A stretch of 58,208 bases of DNA. It comes from an uncultured Verrucomicrobiota bacterium (GTDB taxonomy: Bacteria > Verrucomicrobiota > Verrucomicrobiia > Limisphaerales > UBA9464). The stretch covers positions 1-58,208 of the forward strand of contig CAIXUG010000017.1 of assembly GCA_903922605.1 (NCBI GenBank), given 5' to 3'. A program made the translations under genes and the position numbers. This document shows, one piece after another, positions 41,717-50,037 of the stretch (the stretch's first letter is position 1; each line of letters begins with the position of its first letter). Below the pieces are notes generated by a model. That model was not told where the DNA came from, ran no database searches, and saw only the letters and a program-made list of their open reading frames with translations.

Positions 41717-41931
41717 CCCGCCGCACACAGCGGACAGGCGGCGGGTTCCCACAACGGGTTGGCCTGCTGAGCCAGGGCTACCAACGGGATGCCCCAGCCC
41801 TCGGCGAGCCGGGCGGCGGAATCACCCAGAACGATCAGGGAAGCGAGGGCGACCGGGAAGGCCCCGATGGCCTGCAGGACCACTCCATTCTCAGACTTCA
41901 GGCAAACACTCCCCCTGCTTGCATCCGCCTT
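41698..41931 (-). pseudogene. C-terminal remnant of an orotate phosphoribosyltransferase
   Basis: The frame is open only from 41931 and has no proper start or PRPP loop. The readable 50 or so residues (GDSAARLAEGWGIPLVAL, then LWEPAACPLCAAGEPV) resemble the end of verrucomicrobial OPRT proteins, which close with a Trp-x-Pro...CPLC-x-x-G-x-P motif. Upstream sequence turns AT-rich and has no relation to the enzyme. The final codons and TAA stop come from the adjacent 8-bp array. It is therefore probably a truncated pyrE copy. The homology is recalled from family pattern and needs a search. Confidence 0.5.
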
Positions 41932-41974
41932 TTATCGAGAATCGTTATCTTGCTGAATCTGAAGGGGAAACAGG

Positions 41975-42002
41975 TTGACGCTTAGAATTGAAACGTTAAT
42001 AA
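41975..42002 (+). promoter_or_regulatory. Predicted sigma-70 promoter
   Basis: TTGACG (41975-41980) and TAATAA (41997-42002) are separated by 16 bp in an AT-rich stretch, about 50 bp before the zinc-ribbon gene at 42055. It is the clearest housekeeping-type promoter in the window. Confidence 0.6.
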
Positions 42003-42054
42003 TTTGGCTAACAGTTGATAGGGAATATTACTAGGAACTTATCTCCCGCCAACA

Positions 42055-42258
42055 ATGTCCTGGACTAAAAAAAGTTGCGTGCATTGCCATTCCTTGGTGG
42101 CTCGCGATTCGTCGCTTTGCCCGGCCTGTGACCGCTGGCTGGATGACACGGGCCTTTGGAGTACGTTGCGGCAGGAGGTGGCCAAACTTCGGGGTCCTCT
42201 GATCGCCCTGGGCTTGCTCTCTGGCCTCTTAATGTGGGCATTTTACCACTTGCGATGA
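42055..42258 (+). CDS. Small zinc-ribbon membrane protein
   Basis: Protein of 67 residues. Two Cys pairs (CVHC at 8-11 and CPAC near 22-25) form a probable zinc ribbon at the N-terminus. A TM at about 46-64 (PLIALGLLSGLLMWAFYHL) anchors the C-terminus. Its stop overlaps the next start by four bases (ATGA), so the two are translated together. No function is known. Confidence 0.65.
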   Translation: MSWTKKSCVHCHSLVARDSSLCPACDRWLDDTGLWSTLRQEVAKLRGPLIALGLLSGLLMWAFYHLR

Positions 42259-42524
42259 CCGCAGAGGCCCAAAAAGTACCGGTGCCTTGCCGGTTCAAAC
42301 CTGACGAGCTCGTACGGCTGATGTCGGGGGGACCGGTGATGACGGTGCATCACACGATCGGTCAGGTGCAGGAGCCCCCCATCATTGTGACGGTGGATCA
42401 ATCGCTTCGACTGCGGGGTTTTTCCGACGGTGATCTCGTCTGCATCTGGTACGAAGGGCTGGAACTCAAAGTGGAGCCCTTCAGCGCCGAACTGCTCGAA
42501 GCGGTGACCATCCCGCTGGCCTGA
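42255..42524 (+). CDS. DUF2158 (YodC-like) protein
   Basis: Protein of 89 residues. FKPDELVRLMSGGPVMTVHH and DLVCIWYEGLELKVEPFSAELL match the DUF2158/YodC pattern (GDxVxLxSGGPxMTV followed by CxWF). These are small SH3-like beta-barrel proteins without a known role. The start at 42255 is fixed by the ATGA overlap with the zinc-ribbon gene. The shared transcript ends at the terminator at 42560. Confidence 0.75.
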   Translation: MTAEAQKVPVPCRFKPDELVRLMSGGPVMTVHHTIGQVQEPPIIVTVDQSLRLRGFSDGDLVCIWYEGLELKVEPFSAELLEAVTIPLA

Positions 42525-42559
42525 GCGGCCTGCATGAGTTTCGATTGAACTCAAAGAAA

Positions 42560-42585
42560 AAGGCCGGAGGACAGCCTCCGGCCTT
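42560..42585. terminator. Bidirectional terminator
   Basis: A perfect 11-bp stem (AAGGCCGGAGG) with a 4-base loop. On the minus strand it is followed by TTTTCTTTG, a good U-tract for the gene at 42611-42817. On the plus strand it lies 35 bases after the DUF2158 stop, with a weaker T-rich tail. Confidence 0.85.
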
Positions 42586-42610
42586 GCTTCGTTTGAAAGG
42601 CGTTGGCGGA

Positions 42611-42817
42611 TCAGCGTTGGGCCAGCATGGTGCCGGTGGCCGGCATCGGGCGACCGGCTTCCTGGCGCTGCTCAATCATGCGGCCAAAGGGTTCGTGCGC
42701 GACCACCGCCACCGTGGCGATCACGGCGAGCATGCCCACCAGCCAGGTTAAGCGGCGCAGCGTCTCGCGCAGTTCCATCACCGGCAGTTCCGTCTTCGTG
42801 TTGAGCGTGTCGTTCAT
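42611..42817 (-). CDS. Small single-TM protein
   Basis: Protein of 68 residues. A polar N-terminus (ELRETLRRLTW) is followed by one TM at about 25-42 (WLVGMLAVIATVAVVAHEPF) and a short polar tail. No known family. It is supported by its clean start, TM and the dedicated terminator just beyond its stop. Confidence 0.5.
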   Translation of the reverse strand: MNDTLNTKTELPVMELRETLRRLTWLVGMLAVIATVAVVAHEPFGRMIEQRQEAGRPMPATGTMLAQR

Positions 42818-42909
42818 TGCGGTGATAAAATGCCCAGAATCACACCTGAAGGTGCAATCCAGCCAGAGCTAGGGGACGGCCTGAGAAGCGCCGGAAATTG
42901 AGAAGGAAT

Positions 42910-42987
42910 GGAGTAGGGGGCAGGGCTCGGCTGGTGCCGCCAAAATAAGCGAAAACTCCTTTAGAAGCGATGTTTTCTGCGCCCCCT
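42910..42987 (+). other. Possible structured leader of the DEAD-box helicase gene
   Basis: GGGGGC (from 42916) can pair with GCCCCC (to 42986), while GGAGT at 42910-42914 can pair with ACTCC at 42955-42959 inside that loop, giving a pseudoknot-like arrangement. It lies 120-200 bases before the helicase start. DEAD-box helicase mRNAs often have folded leaders; here that is inference from base pairing only. Confidence 0.3.
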
Positions 42988-43107
42988 AAGCCAACAGTGA
43001 GGTTGGTGAATGCCGGTGCTGACAGAAGGTGCAGGACAGGGAGATGACCCCGGCAAAATGCGTTTGGGGCGTGCTATCGCGCCGTTTCTGGCTACCCTTG
43101 CGGCTCA

Positions 43108-44388
43108 ATGTCATTTCGTAATCTGGGTCTCGACGCCAAAATTTTGCAGGCCGTGCAGGAAGCCGGCTACACCGAGCCCACCCCCATTCAGACCGCCGCC
43201 ATCCCGCCCATCATTGCCGGGCTGGACCTCATTGGCATCGCCCAGACGGGCACCGGCAAGACGGCGGCATTTACGCTGCCCATCCTGACGAAACTCGCCG
43301 CCAATCTGGCCGCCGGAGGACGCCGGGGCACCCGGGTGCTGGTCATCGCGCCGACGCGGGAACTGGTCGTTCAGATCGAGGAAAACGTGCGCGCCTATGC
43401 CAAGCATCTGCCACTGACGATGGCCACCGTCTTTGGCGGCGTGGGCGAGCAGCCGCAAATCCGTGCGCTCCGTGCCTCGACCGATGTGGTCATCGCTTGC
43501 CCGGGCCGGTTGCTGGACCTCATGGACCGGAATTACGCGGATTTCTCCGGGCTGCAGTTCCTGGTGCTGGATGAGGCGGACCGGATGCTCGACATGGGCT
43601 TCCTGCCGTCGATCCGGCAGGTCGTCCGCCGGCTGCCGAAGCAGCGGCAGACATTGCTCTTTTCCGCGACGCTTTCGTCGGAGATCGAGTCGCTGACGCA
43701 TGAGTTTCAACGCAATCCGAAGACGATCCAGATCGGCCGTCGCTCGAACCCCGCCGAGACCGTCACCCAGCTGGTCTATGAGGTGCCCAAGCACCTGAAA
43801 CCGGCGCTGCTGCATCATCTGCTGCGCGATCCGCAGATGGACATGGTGCTCGTCTTCTCGCGCATGAAGCACGGGGCCGACCGCATCGCGCGGCAGCTCG
43901 AGCAAAAGGGTATCCGCACGGCGACGCTGCATTCCAACCGCTCGCAGAACCAGCGGCTGAAGGCGCTGAAGGATTTTAAATCGGGCGCGGTGCGCGTGTT
44001 GGTCGCGACGGATATTGCCGCACGCGGCATCGACGTGGACGGCATTTCGCACGTGGTGAATTACGATTTCCCGATGCACGCGGAGGATTATGTCCACCGG
44101 ATCGGGCGCACCGGTCGGGCGCACGCGGTGGGCGATGCCATCAGCTTTGTGACGCCGGAGGACCAGGGTGAATTGCGCTCGTTGGAGCGCTTCATCGGGC
44201 GCGGGATCGTTCGCAAACGGGCGGAAGGCTTCGATTATTCCGCATCGGCTCCGGCCGGTGGCGGAGGCGAGAGTGACCGTCGGCCGCAGCAGCAGGGGCG
44301 GGGGCAAGGGCAGGGGCGTCCGCAGCAGCGCGGTGGGGGTTCTAGCCAGCCGCAGCAACGTTCCGGACCGCCGCGTCAGCGGTGGTAG
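43108..44388 (+). CDS. DEAD-box RNA helicase (RhlE-like)
   Basis: ATP-dependent RNA helicase of 426 residues. The Q motif (GYTEPTPIQTAAIP), motif I AQTGTGKT, Ia PTRELV, II DEAD, III SAT and VI HRIGRTGRA are all present. The core ends at about 370 and a Gly/Gln/Arg-rich tail follows (RPQQQGRGQGQGRPQQRGGG), typical of RhlE proteins that act in ribosome assembly or RNA decay. A 290-base leader with possible structure precedes it. Confidence 0.92.
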   Translation: MSFRNLGLDAKILQAVQEAGYTEPTPIQTAAIPPIIAGLDLIGIAQTGTGKTAAFTLPILTKLAANLAAGGRRGTRVLVIAPTRELVVQIEENVRAYAKHLPLTMATVFGGVGEQPQIRALRASTDVVIACPGRLLDLMDRNYADFSGLQFLVLDEADRMLDMGFLPSIRQVVRRLPKQRQTLLFSATLSSEIESLTHEFQRNPKTIQIGRRSNPAETVTQLVYEVPKHLKPALLHHLLRDPQMDMVLVFSRMKHGADRIARQLEQKGIRTATLHSNRSQNQRLKALKDFKSGAVRVLVATDIAARGIDVDGISHVVNYDFPMHAEDYVHRIGRTGRAHAVGDAISFVTPEDQGELRSLERFIGRGIVRKRAEGFDYSASAPAGGGGESDRRPQQQGRGQGQGRPQQRGGGSSQPQQRSGPPRQRW

Positions 44389-44578
44389 CACCGGGTTCGG
44401 TTTCGCTGCATGAAGCGCCAGTCGGGACGGCCTGCGGGCTTGGTTCCGGCCAAGACTATTTGCTTGGCGTATTTTCCGGCGCACTGACTACCCTTTCCCA
44501 AGGCACGGTTGGCGCAACCCAAAGGCAACCGGGTCATTTCCTCTTTCTGAACTGAAACTCAAATTTTTGAACTGATTT

Positions 44579-45274
44579 ATGGCCAACATTCATCTCATCG
44601 GCGGCGAAAAAGGCGGCGTCGGCAAATCTGTCGTCGCCCGGGTCGTCGCCCAGTACCTGATTGACCACAACATCCCGCTCCTTGGTTTTGACACGGACCG
44701 CTCGCACGGCGCGCTGATGCGCTTCTACGGGCAGTTCGCCTCGCCCATCGTGGTGGACAGCTACGAAAGCCTCGACTCCATCGTGGAGACGGCGGCGGCG
44801 AACCCCGAGAAGCGCGTGCTGGTCGATCTCGCCGCGCAGACTCATGAGGCGCTGGTGAAATGGATGGATGAATCGGGCGTGCTCGAGGCGGCCGCCGAAC
44901 TCGGCATCACGCTCTGCTACTGGCACGTCATGGATTCCGGCAAGGATTCCGTGGACCTGCTGAAGAAGCTCTTCGACCGCTTCGGTGCCCGCCTGAACTA
45001 CGTCATCGTGCTGAACCAGCTGCGCGGGGACAGCTTTCCCCTCTTCACGGAGTCCGAAGAGAAGGACCGCGCCCTGGCCTTGAACGCAAAGATCATCACC
45101 CTGAAAAAGCTGCACGAGCCGGTGATCGCCAAGATCGATGCGGGCAGCACCAACTTCTGGGCCGCCAAGCACAAGAGCGATTCCGAGACCAAGGGCCTCG
45201 GTCTGTTGGAGCGTCAGCGCGTCAAGATGTGGCTCAATGCCGCCTACGAGCAGATCGATACGGTCGGGATCTGA
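44579..45274 (+). CDS. ParA/MinD-like P-loop ATPase (MobD-like)
   Basis: Protein of 231 residues. The deviant Walker A GGEKGGVGKSVVA at the N-terminus and the Asp in LLGFDTDRSHG belong to the ParA/MinD/SIMIBI class; LVDLAAQTHEALVKWM is the switch region. It lacks a ParB or MinC partner nearby and any membrane-targeting helix at the end. Similar orphan proteins are annotated as mobilisation protein MobD. A role in positioning a cell structure is possible but not shown. Confidence 0.8.
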   Translation: MANIHLIGGEKGGVGKSVVARVVAQYLIDHNIPLLGFDTDRSHGALMRFYGQFASPIVVDSYESLDSIVETAAANPEKRVLVDLAAQTHEALVKWMDESGVLEAAAELGITLCYWHVMDSGKDSVDLLKKLFDRFGARLNYVIVLNQLRGDSFPLFTESEEKDRALALNAKIITLKKLHEPVIAKIDAGSTNFWAAKHKSDSETKGLGLLERQRVKMWLNAAYEQIDTVGI

Positions 45275-45396
45275 GCGCGGACAAATCGGGCCTTCGACAG
45301 TGCTAACGGCGCACGGCGGTGACCGCTCTTCGGGGCGGCATCGTCTGAAAACCGCTCGCGAGGCGGGAACGGCTTTGTCAGCCTTCCCGCACACGC

Positions 45397-47745
45397 ATGA
45401 ACACGACGAGCCGGCGCGACTTTCTCAGGCTGACGGCCGCAGGCACAGTGGGCCTGGTGGCCTCCCCGTCTCAGGTTGCAGCGGCTACGGAAGGGAGCGT
45501 CTATCCGGGCATTCCACCGCATAAACCGTTGGTGGTGTCCGGCATGCACGGCTATCCGGCTCGTCACAGCATAGCTGCGGGGCAAACCTTCGCGTTTCAC
45601 CTGTCGAGTGATCAGGCTTACCGCGTGGGTTTCTACCGGCTGGGGCTGGCCATCGATGACCCGGCGGGTGATACCCTCATGCATGACGCCGGCGAATTTC
45701 CGGCCCGGATTCAGCCGATTCACCTCGGATCGTATGTCCACATTCCGAAGCGGCTCACCGGCTCACCTCGGGCGCTAAGCCTGGAATGCTGGGTGCGGCC
45801 TTGGTCGGTGACCAGCTTGGCCGGACTCATTACCCAGGAGGACAAGGAAAGCGATGAGGGTTTCGCACTCGGCATCGGCAAGGATGGGTATGTCGGATTT
45901 TTCCTCGGAAACGGTGTCGGGCCGGACGAGGTGGAGATCCACCGCACCGCGCCCGGCACGCTGAAGCGCGGCGAATGGCACCACCTGGTGGCCACCTGGG
46001 ATGCGCAGACCAAGCGCATCTGGGTGAACGGGGTGGAGGCGGGCAGTTGGCCTTTTGCGGGGCCGTTCCGGGTGGGAAAGCATCCGCTCCGGCTCGGTGC
46101 AATGGGACAGCGCAGTGAGACGCTGCGTTTTCTCGACGGGGACCTGGCTATGGCCGTGATCTACGATCACGCGCTGGAGCCAGGGACCATCCGGCAGCGT
46201 CATGCCGAACAGGGGCTTCGGCCCGCAGCGGGAGGAGGAGTGCTGGGTTGTTGGGCATTTGCCGAGGAACGTGGCGAACGGGTGGCCGATGTGTCGGGGC
46301 ACGCCCGGCAAGGCCGCATCATCAATCACGCGACGTGGATGATCGGTGGCCCCGCCATGAATCCGGCGGTGCCACGCTTTGGCGATTACGATCCGGAGCG
46401 GGATGCCCACCACGGCCACGGACTGCGGTTCGCTTCCGATGATCTTTACGACTGTCGCTGGGAACAGACCTTGCGCTGGAAAGTACCGGTGGACGCGAAG
46501 CCTGGCATCTACGTCGCACGCGTCAGTTACGAGCGACAGGGGAAGCCACAGCTTTACGACCTCACCTTCCTTGTTCGGCGGGCCGCCCGGCGAAAGCCCG
46601 CCCCCATGCTTGTGATGTGCTCGACGAACACCTGGCGGGCCTACAACGGCGCGCCGTTTGGTGTCTGGCCGGAGTCACAGCACGCGGTGATCGGCACCGG
46701 TGGCCTGCCCAACGCTGCCGGCGATCCGCCCGCCTACTGCCTCTACCGCGGGCACGCGGCCGGGCAGGGGACGTATCAGGTCGGCTTGCAGATGCCTTGG
46801 CCGGTAGCCGGGCCTTACGTGCTGTATGGCGGGCCCACCCGTTACAGCCACCTGATGCGAGGTGAACGGTTTGCCCAGAACTGGCTGGCCCGCGAAGGCT
46901 ACCGCTTTGACGTGGCGGCGGATGACGATCTGCACCGCGAGCCGGCCATGTTGCGAGAATACCAGGTGGTGGTGCTGAACGGCCACAGCGAGTATTGGTC
47001 GCTGCCGATGCTGCAGGGACTGGGGGATTTTCTCCGGGGTGGAGGCAATCTGGTGGTGCTCTCCGGCAACTCGCTCTTCTGGCGGGTCAGTTTCGATGCG
47101 GATTGCGGGGTGATGGAATGCCGCAAGGTGGACGCACCCGGCCACCAACTGGAATCCGATCACCGCGGCGAATGCTGGCACAGCCACGATGGCCAGCGCG
47201 GCGGCCTGTTGCGGGATTGCGGGCATCCGGGTTGGCACTACACCGGGCTGGAAACGCTCGGTTGGAACAACCAGGCGAACCCAAAAAATTTCGGGCCTTA
47301 CTTGGCGACGGGCACGGATCATTTTCTGTTCCACCAGCCGGAAGAAACGGGGCTGAAATCCGGTGACGCTTTCGGCATGGCGTCGGATGGAACCACCTTG
47401 GCCAACGGCCACGAGTTCGACATCCGCCTGTCCATCTTGGCCGCCATGCAGGAGGAGGCCAACCCGACGGGCGGTTCCGTGCCGGCCGACCCCGCCGGAA
47501 TGACAAGGCTGGCCAATGGTGTCGTGCCATGGAAAGAAGGTGGGGCGGCGTTCGACTACTTCTTCCGGCCCATCCGGCCCAAGACCGATCAGGGCGGCGA
47601 AATGATCTGGTGGGAGCGCCCGGATGGTGGCCGGGTCTTCAATGCCGGCAGCATCGGTTCCGGTTGGGCCCTGCACGCGGACACGCGGTTTCAGGCGCTG
47701 GTGCGCAATGTTTTGCACCATTTTGGCATCCCGCGTCCGCAGTAG
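45397..47745 (+). CDS. Tat-exported N,N-dimethylformamidase large subunit-like protein with LamG domain
   Basis: Protein of 782 residues. A Tat signal (SRRDFLRLTAAGTVG) starts it. A LamG/concanavalin-like domain lies at about 105-300 (ALSLECWVRPWSV ... GEWHHLVATWDAQTKRIWVN). The C-terminal half (PMLVMCSTNTWRAYNG, YVLYGGPTRYSHLMRG, VVLNGHSEYWSLPM, GGNLVVLSGNSLFWRV) is the DmfA2-type domain, whose enzyme holds iron through Tyr and Glu ligands and hydrolyses dimethylformamide. No small alpha subunit is adjacent, and export by Tat is unlike the cytoplasmic enzyme, so the substrate is probably another amide. Confidence 0.82.
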   Translation: MNTTSRRDFLRLTAAGTVGLVASPSQVAAATEGSVYPGIPPHKPLVVSGMHGYPARHSIAAGQTFAFHLSSDQAYRVGFYRLGLAIDDPAGDTLMHDAGEFPARIQPIHLGSYVHIPKRLTGSPRALSLECWVRPWSVTSLAGLITQEDKESDEGFALGIGKDGYVGFFLGNGVGPDEVEIHRTAPGTLKRGEWHHLVATWDAQTKRIWVNGVEAGSWPFAGPFRVGKHPLRLGAMGQRSETLRFLDGDLAMAVIYDHALEPGTIRQRHAEQGLRPAAGGGVLGCWAFAEERGERVADVSGHARQGRIINHATWMIGGPAMNPAVPRFGDYDPERDAHHGHGLRFASDDLYDCRWEQTLRWKVPVDAKPGIYVARVSYERQGKPQLYDLTFLVRRAARRKPAPMLVMCSTNTWRAYNGAPFGVWPESQHAVIGTGGLPNAAGDPPAYCLYRGHAAGQGTYQVGLQMPWPVAGPYVLYGGPTRYSHLMRGERFAQNWLAREGYRFDVAADDDLHREPAMLREYQVVVLNGHSEYWSLPMLQGLGDFLRGGGNLVVLSGNSLFWRVSFDADCGVMECRKVDAPGHQLESDHRGECWHSHDGQRGGLLRDCGHPGWHYTGLETLGWNNQANPKNFGPYLATGTDHFLFHQPEETGLKSGDAFGMASDGTTLANGHEFDIRLSILAAMQEEANPTGGSVPADPAGMTRLANGVVPWKEGGAAFDYFFRPIRPKTDQGGEMIWWERPDGGRVFNAGSIGSGWALHADTRFQALVRNVLHHFGIPRPQ

Positions 47746-47818
47746 AACCCCGTTCGGACGCTTTCGTTGCCCGTTTGTATCAATTACAACTGCGAATTTT
47801 TTATTGTCCCCGCCGGAC

Positions 47819-47835
47819 TTGGCATTGCATTGGCT
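47819..47835 (+). promoter_or_regulatory. Sigma-54-like promoter
   Basis: TTGGCATTGCATTGGCT has GG and GC doublets at the -24/-12 spacing and matches the TTGGCA-N-TTGCW pattern except at two or three positions. It faces a 70-90 base gene-free stretch that ends in a strong hairpin at 47892-47925. It may also be read as part of a sigma-70 box because TATAAG follows. Confidence 0.4.
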
Positions 47836-47844
47836 ATAAGCGCC

Positions 47845-47930
47845 ATGGGTACCCGGCCGGATGGCTGGGTTTAGGTTAGGGTCGTTTGGGTGAAACGCCG
47901 CCGGTCGCAAGATTGGCGGCGTTTCTATTT
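47845..47930 (+). ncRNA. Candidate small RNA
   Basis: The stretch between the sigma-54-like site and the end of the terminator hairpin has no coding frame. It contains the GGGTACCC palindrome near its start and a terminator-like stem at its end. A transcript of about 85 bases would result. Only promoter-terminator architecture supports it; I recognise no known RNA family. Confidence 0.3.
47892..47925. terminator. Bidirectional terminator between convergent genes
   Basis: GAAACGCCGCC pairs with GGCGGCGTTTC (11-bp perfect stem, 12-base loop). The plus strand is followed by TATTTTAG. It serves the DMFase-like gene or the candidate small RNA on the plus strand and, from the other side, the phytanoyl-CoA dioxygenase gene whose stop is at 47930. 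Confidence 0.75.
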
Positions 47931-48628
47931 TAGCCCGGATCATTCGCCCAGCGCAGCGCACCCGGCAGGGGCTCGGCGGCATATTCCAGATGGAGCACCC
48001 GGCGGTGGGCCGGGTGGGTGGCCGCGGATGAGGCGTGCAGCAGCAACGGACGCATGACCAAGGCGCCACCCCTTGAGATTGTGCAGACAACCTCGGCGGC
48101 TTCTGAACGGCAGCGGGTGATGGCCTCCTGGTCGAGACGGCCATGACGGTGTGAACCGGGAAGCACCCGTAGCGGGCCATTCTCCGCCCAGCAGTCATCG
48201 AGATGCAGTCGGACGGTCACCATCCGCGCCAATATCGCTGCAGGAGGATGCACATGGGGCACCTCGTCCTTGACCGACCAACCGGTGAAATCTTCTGTGT
48301 CTACGCGCTCCCGTACCGCGATGGCCAGATCCTGATGCCAAGGAACCTTCCAGTTCGCATCGGGTGTCTTGTCGAAGAATAGCGCGCGGACTCGAAACGC
48401 ACCGTCGCCCAGCAGGGTGGCCACCAACGGGATCACGGCAGAGCTGCTGGCGATCACCGCCACCGTCGGAGATTCCTGCAGCAGGTTCCGGATGCCGGCA
48501 TGGCGTCCAGATGATTGGGACGCTTCCAGTGCGGCATGGGCGACGAGCAGGGTATCCACCTCCGCGGCGGTGAGGACATCCGGCACGACGGCGAAGCCGC
48601 TTTGCTCAAAGGTAGTCCGATCGATCAT
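47930..48628 (-). CDS. Phytanoyl-CoA dioxygenase (PhyH) family protein
   Basis: Fe(II)/2-oxoglutarate oxygenase of 232 residues. The iron triad is in VPWHQDLAIAV (His-x-Asp) and LLLHASSAA (distal His), and the 2OG-binding Arg in HRRVLHLEYA. VRLHLDDCWAENGPLRVLPGSHRHG is the family core. The substrate is unknown. Its start overlaps the PQQ-propeller gene stop by four bases (ATGA), so the two are co-translated. Confidence 0.88.
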   Translation of the reverse strand: MIDRTTFEQSGFAVVPDVLTAAEVDTLLVAHAALEASQSSGRHAGIRNLLQESPTVAVIASSSAVIPLVATLLGDGAFRVRALFFDKTPDANWKVPWHQDLAIAVRERVDTEDFTGWSVKDEVPHVHPPAAILARMVTVRLHLDDCWAENGPLRVLPGSHRHGRLDQEAITRCRSEAAEVVCTISRGGALVMRPLLLHASSAATHPAHRRVLHLEYAAEPLPGALRWANDPG

Positions 48629-49974
48629 TTCTTGCCAATGGCCACGAGCTTTTCCCGGGTACGGTAGAGCAGCATCCCATCGCTGATGGCCGGTGTGGAC
48701 ATGACGGTCTCCTCCATCTTGTTTTTGGCGAGGATGGAAAATTCTCCAGTCGTGGGGACGACATAAACATTGCCCAGTTCGCTGGCGAAGTAGAGATGCC
48801 GTCCATCTGACACGGGCGAAGATGTGAAGCCTTCGCCGTTTTTGGAAAGCCGCTCGCTGTAGCGGATTTCGCCTGTCTTGGTGTCAAAGCAGGTCAGGAT
48901 GCCGAGGTCCAGGCAGCCATAGAGCGAACCGCCCACCGCCAGCGGCGTCTGCATGTAATCGCCCTGCCGAGCATAGGCCCAGGCAATGGCGGCATTGGTC
49001 GAACCGGCGTCGGCGGGCGTGATGTCGCCACTCGCCTCAGGGCGGATGGCGCGCATCGGGCGGACCTTGCCGTGCGCGCTGGTGAGGAAGATCAAGCCAT
49101 CCGCGAAAATCGGGGTGGGCACCGGGATGTCGCCGCCCCCGTCGAGCCGCCACAATTCCTTGCCGGTTGCGAAGTCGTACCCGCCGGAGTGATGCCAGCC
49201 GTTCACAACCACCTGTGTTCGTCCGGCAGCGGTGACGACAGCGGGCGTGCCCCACGTCGGCACATCCTTCCGGCGCGTGCGCCAAAGTTCATGCCCATCC
49301 GTCAGGTCGAAGGTCGCGAGGAATGAGCCCTTTTGCACATCGCAGAGCACCACCACCTTGCCGTCGTGGATGATTGGGGAACTGGCGAATCCCCATTGCG
49401 CGCTGGGGACATCGAAGTAGCCGGCATCCATCGGGCCGAGGTCTTTCTTCCAGACCAGTTTGCCCGCCATGTCGAAGCAGAAGAGCCCTTCTGAGCCGAA
49501 AATGGCGACAATGTGCTGCCCATCGGTCGCGGGCGTGGAGTTGCAGTGGCTCGACTTGGTGTGGCGCTTCACCTTGGGGACACCTTCGTAGCCGAGGGTG
49601 TTCCAGACGATCTTGCCCGTGGCCTTGTCCAAGGCCAGCAGGCGCCACTGGTGGGCCTCATCTTCGTTGACTGAGTCGATGTCACCGTCGAGGCCTACCT
49701 TGAGGCCCGATTTGCCCGGCTTGACGGCGGTGGCCACGAACACGCGGTCGCCCCAGACAATGGGTGAGGAATGCGCTAGGCCAGGAATCGGCGTCTGCCA
49801 GCGTATATTTTCGCCCGTCGTGACATTCCAGGTCGTGGGCAGCGCTGCGGAATCATCTAGGCCACTGGCCGACGGACCACGGTACTGGGGCCAGTTTGAG
49901 GCGGCATGGGCCGCCGCCGCCGTGGCGAACCCGATGAGCGAAACGAGGGCGAGGCGAAGCAGGGTCCGTTGCAT
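48625..49974 (-). CDS. Exported PQQ-like beta-propeller protein
   Basis: Protein of 449 residues with a signal peptide (LLRLALVSLIGFATAAAAHA). NWPQYRGPSASGL is the usual opening of verrucomicrobial and planctomycete BamB-like propellers, followed by repeated blade motifs such as WRLLALDKATGKIVW, LFCFDMAGKLVW and FATGKELWRLDG. The ATG at 49974 is preferred over an upstream one at 49995. It is probably periplasmic. Translational coupling to the PhyH gene suggests a joint, unknown task. Confidence 0.82.
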   Translation of the reverse strand: MQRTLLRLALVSLIGFATAAAAHAASNWPQYRGPSASGLDDSAALPTTWNVTTGENIRWQTPIPGLAHSSPIVWGDRVFVATAVKPGKSGLKVGLDGDIDSVNEDEAHQWRLLALDKATGKIVWNTLGYEGVPKVKRHTKSSHCNSTPATDGQHIVAIFGSEGLFCFDMAGKLVWKKDLGPMDAGYFDVPSAQWGFASSPIIHDGKVVVLCDVQKGSFLATFDLTDGHELWRTRRKDVPTWGTPAVVTAAGRTQVVVNGWHHSGGYDFATGKELWRLDGGGDIPVPTPIFADGLIFLTSAHGKVRPMRAIRPEASGDITPADAGSTNAAIAWAYARQGDYMQTPLAVGGSLYGCLDLGILTCFDTKTGEIRYSERLSKNGEGFTSSPVSDGRHLYFASELGNVYVVPTTGEFSILAKNKMEETVMSTPAISDGMLLYRTREKLVAIGKK

Positions 49975-50037
49975 GGCGGGCGAACGTTCCGCCAAATCCG
50001 CGGCCGATTCAATCCGTCGTTGGGCGATGCCAGTGGC

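Larger units (their letters stand above)
41622..42054. other. Gene-poor 433-bp stretch
   Basis: It holds, from left to right, the 8-bp tandem array pair, the remnant of a phosphoribosyltransferase gene (41698-41931), and an AT-rich promoter region (41935-42054) for the following small genes. No complete gene is present. Confidence 0.6.

Noticed and set aside
45397-47745. Plain LamG-domain adhesin
   Set aside because: The LamG part is under a third of the protein; the C-terminal half is a recognisable DMFase-type domain.
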